From: JAJEEA01 sp965243615
GTDB lineage: Bacteria; Acidobacteriota; Vicinamibacteria; Vicinamibacterales; UBA8438
NCBI GenBank assembly: GCA_965243615.1
Contig: CBDEVO010000003.1
Span: 3,906,001-3,970,000, forward strand
DNA length: 64,000 nucleotides
Direction: 5' to 3'
The notes under the pieces are model-generated. The model saw only the letters and a list, made by a program, of their open reading frames with translations, was not told the DNA's origin and did not search any database. A program made the position numbers and the translations under genes. Shown piece after piece: positions 59,936-64,000 of this stretch (position 1 is the first letter of the stretch; each line of letters opens with the position of its first letter).

Positions 59936-62305
59936 TCAGCGGAGTTGCATGTCGACCTGGTCGAAGTAGTCCGACCCGACGAGCACCTCGCGGGCCTTGC
60001 CCCCGGTCCCCGCCGACACCAGCCCGTCCGCTTCCATCATGTCCACGAGCCGGCCGGCGCGGCTGAATCCGATCTTGAGGCGGCGCTGGAGATGGGAGAT
60101 GGACGCCTGACCCGCGGCCACGACGAGGCGCGCCGCCTCGTCGTACAGGTCGTCCCTCTCGAGGACGTCGGCGTCGGGCGCCTTCTCCTCGGCCGTGATC
60201 GACGTGTCGTAGGCGGGGGCGCCCTGCTTGCGCAGGAAGCCGCAGACCCGCGCCGTCTCCTGCTCCGAGATGTAGGGCCCGTGCACCCGCACGAGCCGCG
60301 ACGAGGCGGGCGGCAGATACAGCATGTCGCCGCGGCCGAGGAGCTGCTCGGCCCCGTTGCTGTCCAGAATCGTGCGCGAGTCGACCTTGGACGACACGCG
60401 GAACGAGATGCGAGACGGCAGATTGGCCTTGATCAGGCCGGTGATCACGTCGACCGACGGGCGCTGGGTGGCCAGGATCAGGTGGATGCCGACGGCCCGC
60501 GCCATCTGCGCGAGGCGGGCGATCGATTCTTCCACCTCGCGGCCCGCGAGCATCATCAGGTCGGCCAGCTCGTCGATGGCCAGCACGATGTAGGGCAGGG
60601 GCTTCGGCAGCTCCTCCGGATCGGGCGCCTCGCCGCCCCGACCGGCTGCCTCCTGCAGTTGCGCGCGCACGTTGCGGTTGTACTGCTCGAGGTTGCGCAC
60701 CCCCTCCGCCGCCAACTGCTTGTAGCGTTCCTCCATCTCGTGCACGGCCCAGCGCAGGGCGTTCGCGGCCAGCTTCGGCTCGACGACCACCGGGGTCAGG
60801 AGGTGGGGAATGTCCTTGTACATGCCCAGCTCGAGCCGCTTGGGATCGATGAGGATGAACCGCACGTCGTCGGGCGTGGCCTTGTAGAGGATGCTCGTGA
60901 GCATCGCGTTCATCGCCACGCTCTTGCCGGTGCCGGTGGAGCCGGCGATGAGGAGATGGGGCATCTTCGCGAGGTCCCCCGCGATCGGCTCGCCGTGAAT
61001 TCGCCGCCCCAGGGCCAGCGCCAGCTTGGACTCGCTCTTGCGGTAGGGAGGCGACTCGATCATCTGCCGCAGGGAGATCTGCTCGCGCACCCGGTTCGGT
61101 ATCTGGATGCCGACGGTGGAACGGCCGGCCAGCCGCTCTATCAGGATGGACTCGGCCTGCATCGCGAGGCAGAGATCGTCGGCGAGGCCCGTGATTCGGC
61201 TGTACTTCACGCCGGGATCCGGCTGGAACTCGTAGGTCGTCACCACCGGTCCCGGGTGAATCTGGATGACGGCGCCGCGGACCGAGAACTCCTGGCACTT
61301 GTTCTCCAGGAGCCGGGCGTTGTCCAGCAGCTCGCGCTCGTCGAACTGCTGCTTCGCGCGCACCGGGTCGAGCAGCGACAGCGGCGGCAGCGCGAAGGCC
61401 TTGCGGCGGCGATCGGGCGTCTCCCGGGCCGCCGGGGTCGTGTCCAGGCCCAGCGTCGTCGGGGTCGCCGGCGCCGCCGCGGGGGCCGGCGCCGGGATCG
61501 GGTCGGGGCGCGCGGTCCGGATGGCGGGCGCGGGCGTGGCGCGTTCGGTCGCGCGGGCGGCGGGCGCGGCGCTCCGCCGCCCGCGCGTCCTCGCCCGCCC
61601 CGGCCGGCCGGGAGCCGGACCGGCCGACCTCTCCGCGACGGCCGGTCCGGCGGCTGCGGAGAGCCCGGCCCGGTCGAGCCCGGAGACGGCGTTCCCGCGT
61701 CCGCGCCGGCGACCTCTCCAGCCGGCGAGCGCGGCGTCCCTCACCGCGGCCCCGCTCCGGCCGATGCCGGCGAGCGACCGGCTCAACAGGTATCCGAACG
61801 ACACCTGGGTCAGGAGGAGGACGGCCAGGAAGAGCAGGGTGAGGATGAGGATGATCGAGCCGGTGCGGTTGAGATACTCGGAGAGCAGGCCCGAGAGCCA
61901 TCCCCCGAGGTAGCCGCCGGCCCGGAACGGGCGTTCGGCGGTGTCGAAGGCGGCGAACGCCAGGGCGAGGAAGGAGGAGGTGCAGGCGAGGGTCAGCCCC
62001 AGGCCCACCGTGCGGACGTACGGCCCCTCGACGGGCCGGCACCAGAAGTAGTGCCAGCCGAGGACCAGGAGCACGAGCGGGAGCAGGTACGCGCTGAACC
62101 CGACGAGTTGGAGGGACAGCTCGGCCACGAACGCGCCCACGCGCCCCGCGAAGTTCACGGGCGTCTCGTGCCCGTCAGTGCTGAAGAACCAGACCGGATC
62201 GGCAGGATCGTAGGTGGCGAGGGCGACGAGCGAGAACAGCGCGGCGGCGAAGAGCCCCACCCCGAAGAACTCGCTCAACCAGCGTGACAGCGTGGATCGG
62301 GACAC
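59936..62305 (-). CDS. ftsK: DNA translocase FtsK
   Basis: A 789-residue membrane-anchored DNA pump for chromosome segregation at the division septum. About four N-terminal transmembrane helices (residues 18-180) lead to a Pro/Ala/Arg-rich linker (about 195-280). The RecA-like motor follows, with Walker A IAGSTGTGKSVAMNA near residue 458 and Walker B PYIVLAIDELADLMML near residue 578. A C-terminal gamma winged helix ends the protein (QASISHLQRRLKIGFSRAG). The linker is shorter than in E. coli. It is 3 nt downstream of rnj on the same strand. Confidence 0.96.
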   Translation of the reverse strand: MSRSTLSRWLSEFFGVGLFAAALFSLVALATYDPADPVWFFSTDGHETPVNFAGRVGAFVAELSLQLVGFSAYLLPLVLLVLGWHYFWCRPVEGPYVRTVGLGLTLACTSSFLALAFAAFDTAERPFRAGGYLGGWLSGLLSEYLNRTGSIILILTLLFLAVLLLTQVSFGYLLSRSLAGIGRSGAAVRDAALAGWRGRRRGRGNAVSGLDRAGLSAAAGPAVAERSAGPAPGRPGRARTRGRRSAAPAARATERATPAPAIRTARPDPIPAPAPAAAPATPTTLGLDTTPAARETPDRRRKAFALPPLSLLDPVRAKQQFDERELLDNARLLENKCQEFSVRGAVIQIHPGPVVTTYEFQPDPGVKYSRITGLADDLCLAMQAESILIERLAGRSTVGIQIPNRVREQISLRQMIESPPYRKSESKLALALGRRIHGEPIAGDLAKMPHLLIAGSTGTGKSVAMNAMLTSILYKATPDDVRFILIDPKRLELGMYKDIPHLLTPVVVEPKLAANALRWAVHEMEERYKQLAAEGVRNLEQYNRNVRAQLQEAAGRGGEAPDPEELPKPLPYIVLAIDELADLMMLAGREVEESIARLAQMARAVGIHLILATQRPSVDVITGLIKANLPSRISFRVSSKVDSRTILDSNGAEQLLGRGDMLYLPPASSRLVRVHGPYISEQETARVCGFLRKQGAPAYDTSITAEEKAPDADVLERDDLYDEAARLVVAAGQASISHLQRRLKIGFSRAGRLVDMMEADGLVSAGTGGKAREVLVGSDYFDQVDMQLR

Positions 62306-62308
62306 CCG

Positions 62309-63997
62309 TCAGACCTCCATGATGACCGGCAGCACGAGGGGGCGCCGGCCCGCCCGCTTGCGAAACAGGCGTTGCAGCTCGATGCGGACCCGCTCGGCGA
62401 GCAGATCGCGGTCGGATCTCTCCTCGGGGCTGGCCTCGCCGATGACCTCGGTCAGCCGCACCGGCACGGTGTCGAGCACGACGCTCGTCCGGTCGTCGAG
62501 CACGACGCCACGGGTCACCACGTCCGGTGTACCCTCGATCCGCCCCTCCTGCCGGTCGACGGCGATAACCGGCACCACCACGCCATCGGCGGCGAGATGC
62601 CGGCGATGCCGCAGCACTTCGCTGCCGACCTCGCCGGAACGCGTGCCGTCGATGAGGAGGCGGCCGGCCGCGACCCGGCCCGCGATGCGCCCCTCGCCCG
62701 GGGCGAGGCGAATGACGTCCCCGTCTTCGGCCAGCAGCACCGTCGTCTCTCCTCCCGTCACCCGCGCGGCGACCCGCGCGTGCTCCGCGAGATACCTGTA
62801 CTCCCCATGTATCGGCACGAAGTAGCGCGGCCTGACCAGCGAGAGCAACATTTTCAGCTCCTCGGCGCTGCCGTGCCCGGAGACGTGCACCGCCTTCCGC
62901 TCGTTGTGCACCACCTCCGCCCCGCGCCGGGCGACGTGGTCCATCACCCGCCCGATGGCCCGCTGGTTGCCCGGAATGGCGCGGGCCGAGAAGACCACCA
63001 CGTCGTCCGGCTCGAGCCGGACGTGGCGGTGGTCGTCGATGGCGATGCGCGACAGCGCGGCCAGCGGCTCGCCCTGCGAACCGGTGGTCACGCAGGCGAC
63101 CCTGCGGGCGGGGTAGTCGCCGATCTGGGAGTCGCGAATCTGCAGCCCGGCGGGGAGTCGCAGGTGACCGAGCCGCGTCGCGATATCGGTGTTCTGGACG
63201 ATGCCCCGTCCGACGAGGGCCAGCTTGCGGTCGAACTGCGCGGCGAGGTCCGCGAGAATCCGGATCCGGTGCAGGCTCGAGGCGAACGCGGTCACCACGA
63301 CCCGCCCCCGGGCGCTCGCGAACACCTCCTCCAGCCCCGGCACGACGTCGACCTCCGACCCGGAGAACCCGGGCCTCTCGATGTTGGTGCTGTCGCCGAA
63401 GAAGGCGAGCACGCCCTCGCGTCCGAGCTCCGCGAAGCGGTGCACGTCGAGGGGCTGGCCGTCGATGGGGGTCTGGTCGATCTTGAAGTCGCCGCTGTGC
63501 ACGATGACGCCGGCCGGGGTGTGCAGGGCCACCGCCACGCAGTCGGGCATGCTGTGGGTGACGCGGATCAGCTCCAGCGTGACCTCGCCGATCTTGGCCG
63601 TGCCGCCGGCCTCGAGCGGGCGGCAGCGCTCGTCGGGGTCGAAGCCGTGCTCGGCCAGCTTCTGGCCGGCGAGGGCGAGCGTCAGGGGCGTGCCGTACAC
63701 CGGACCGTCCAGGAGGGGCCAGACGTAGGGCAGGGCCCCGATGTGGTCTTCGTGCCCATGGGTCAGCACCACCGCCGAGAGCCTGCCGACGCGCTCTTCG
63801 AGGTGCCCGAGATCGGGGATGACGAGGTCGACGCCGGGCAGCTCGGGCCCCGGGAACATCGCGCCGGTGTCGACGAGGACGGCGGTGTCCCGCCACGTGA
63901 CGAGCATCATGTTCATGCCGAACTCGCCGAGGCCGCCGCACGGCACGACCTCGAGCACGGGTTCCGTCGTCTTGGGGGGGACTGGTGTCGAAGTCAT
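62309..63997 (-). CDS. rnj: Ribonuclease J
   Basis: A 562-residue metallo-beta-lactamase/beta-CASP RNase acting in mRNA decay and rRNA maturation. The metal site is HGHEDH near residues 80-86, with VLHTPAGVIVHSGDFKID, the beta-CASP segments VTTGSQGEP and VHVSGHGSAEEL, and a C-terminal domain from about 455. It opens VPCGGLGEFGMNMMLV. The start at 63997 lies 3 nt from the window edge; an upstream start cannot be excluded, although the N-terminus looks complete. Its stop precedes ftsK by 3 nt. Confidence 0.94.
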   Translation of the reverse strand: MTSTPVPPKTTEPVLEVVPCGGLGEFGMNMMLVTWRDTAVLVDTGAMFPGPELPGVDLVIPDLGHLEERVGRLSAVVLTHGHEDHIGALPYVWPLLDGPVYGTPLTLALAGQKLAEHGFDPDERCRPLEAGGTAKIGEVTLELIRVTHSMPDCVAVALHTPAGVIVHSGDFKIDQTPIDGQPLDVHRFAELGREGVLAFFGDSTNIERPGFSGSEVDVVPGLEEVFASARGRVVVTAFASSLHRIRILADLAAQFDRKLALVGRGIVQNTDIATRLGHLRLPAGLQIRDSQIGDYPARRVACVTTGSQGEPLAALSRIAIDDHRHVRLEPDDVVVFSARAIPGNQRAIGRVMDHVARRGAEVVHNERKAVHVSGHGSAEELKMLLSLVRPRYFVPIHGEYRYLAEHARVAARVTGGETTVLLAEDGDVIRLAPGEGRIAGRVAAGRLLIDGTRSGEVGSEVLRHRRHLAADGVVVPVIAVDRQEGRIEGTPDVVTRGVVLDDRTSVVLDTVPVRLTEVIGEASPEERSDRDLLAERVRIELQRLFRKRAGRRPLVLPVIMEV

Positions 63998-64000
63998 GGC

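Overview
The window is very GC-rich, densely coding DNA from a Gram-negative bacterium. It carries BamD, an MsbA-type exporter and a pgsA gene. A DUF1592/DUF1552 pair, several secreted beta-propeller proteins, a bactofilin and a SpoIVB-like S55 protein together suggest an Acidobacteriota member, probably Vicinamibacteria-like. That placement is inferred from gene content, not from a search.

Layout. 1-5305: sugar-nucleotide and glycan genes (UXS-like epimerase, polyprenyl glycosylphosphotransferase and GT4 on the minus strand; ugd and galE on the plus strand). 5302-13307: a compact plus-strand run of housekeeping genes (msbA-like, yicC, gmk, coaBC, family-4 UDG, priA). 13510-19588: M50 protease, HU, der, MerR, tRNA-Pro, a secreted PQQ-like propeller, a divergent HU-like protein and a bactofilin. 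19611-28899: tRNA-Gly, phosphomannomutase and NDP-sugar pyrophosphorylase, pgsA, bamD, a thioesterase, rpe, a PASTA protein, rsmB, fmt and def. 28896-37015: a secreted ankyrin-repeat protein that overlaps def, then a divergent DUF1592-DUF1552 pair and a cytochrome-like propeller protein. 37016-40607: a loose accessory stretch with a sigma-54 activator that has no sensor domain, a formylglycine-generating-enzyme remnant and a frameshifted AbiEii-type nucleotidyltransferase. 40608-46214: a SpmA/SpmB fusion, a large secreted propeller and an S55 peptidase-like protein. 46317-57205: an aromatic amino acid supra-operon, aroDE-trpE-trpG-trpD-trpC-trpF-trpB-trpA-aroQ-aroF-tyrA. 57264-63997: a JAMM peptidase, a small secreted protein, pepA, ftsK and rnj.

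The most striking signal precedes the aromatic operon. A consensus-like promoter drives a leader in which a Shine-Dalgarno-preceded 39-codon ORF carries the run Trp-Trp-Gly-Tyr-Trp-Phe. This is followed by a 9-bp antiterminator pairing that is mutually exclusive with a perfect intrinsic terminator, all just before aroDE. It has the form of ribosome-mediated attenuation that reads Trp, Tyr and Phe together, and it sits in front of an operon that makes all three. The operon itself is tightly coupled by ATGA overlaps and includes a 32-codon small ORF bridging trpD and trpC.

Other structure: three copies of a dispersed imperfect-palindromic intergenic repeat at gene 3' ends, and a divergent pair of genes whose -10 boxes lie exactly 7 nt from the start codon (probable leaderless mRNAs).
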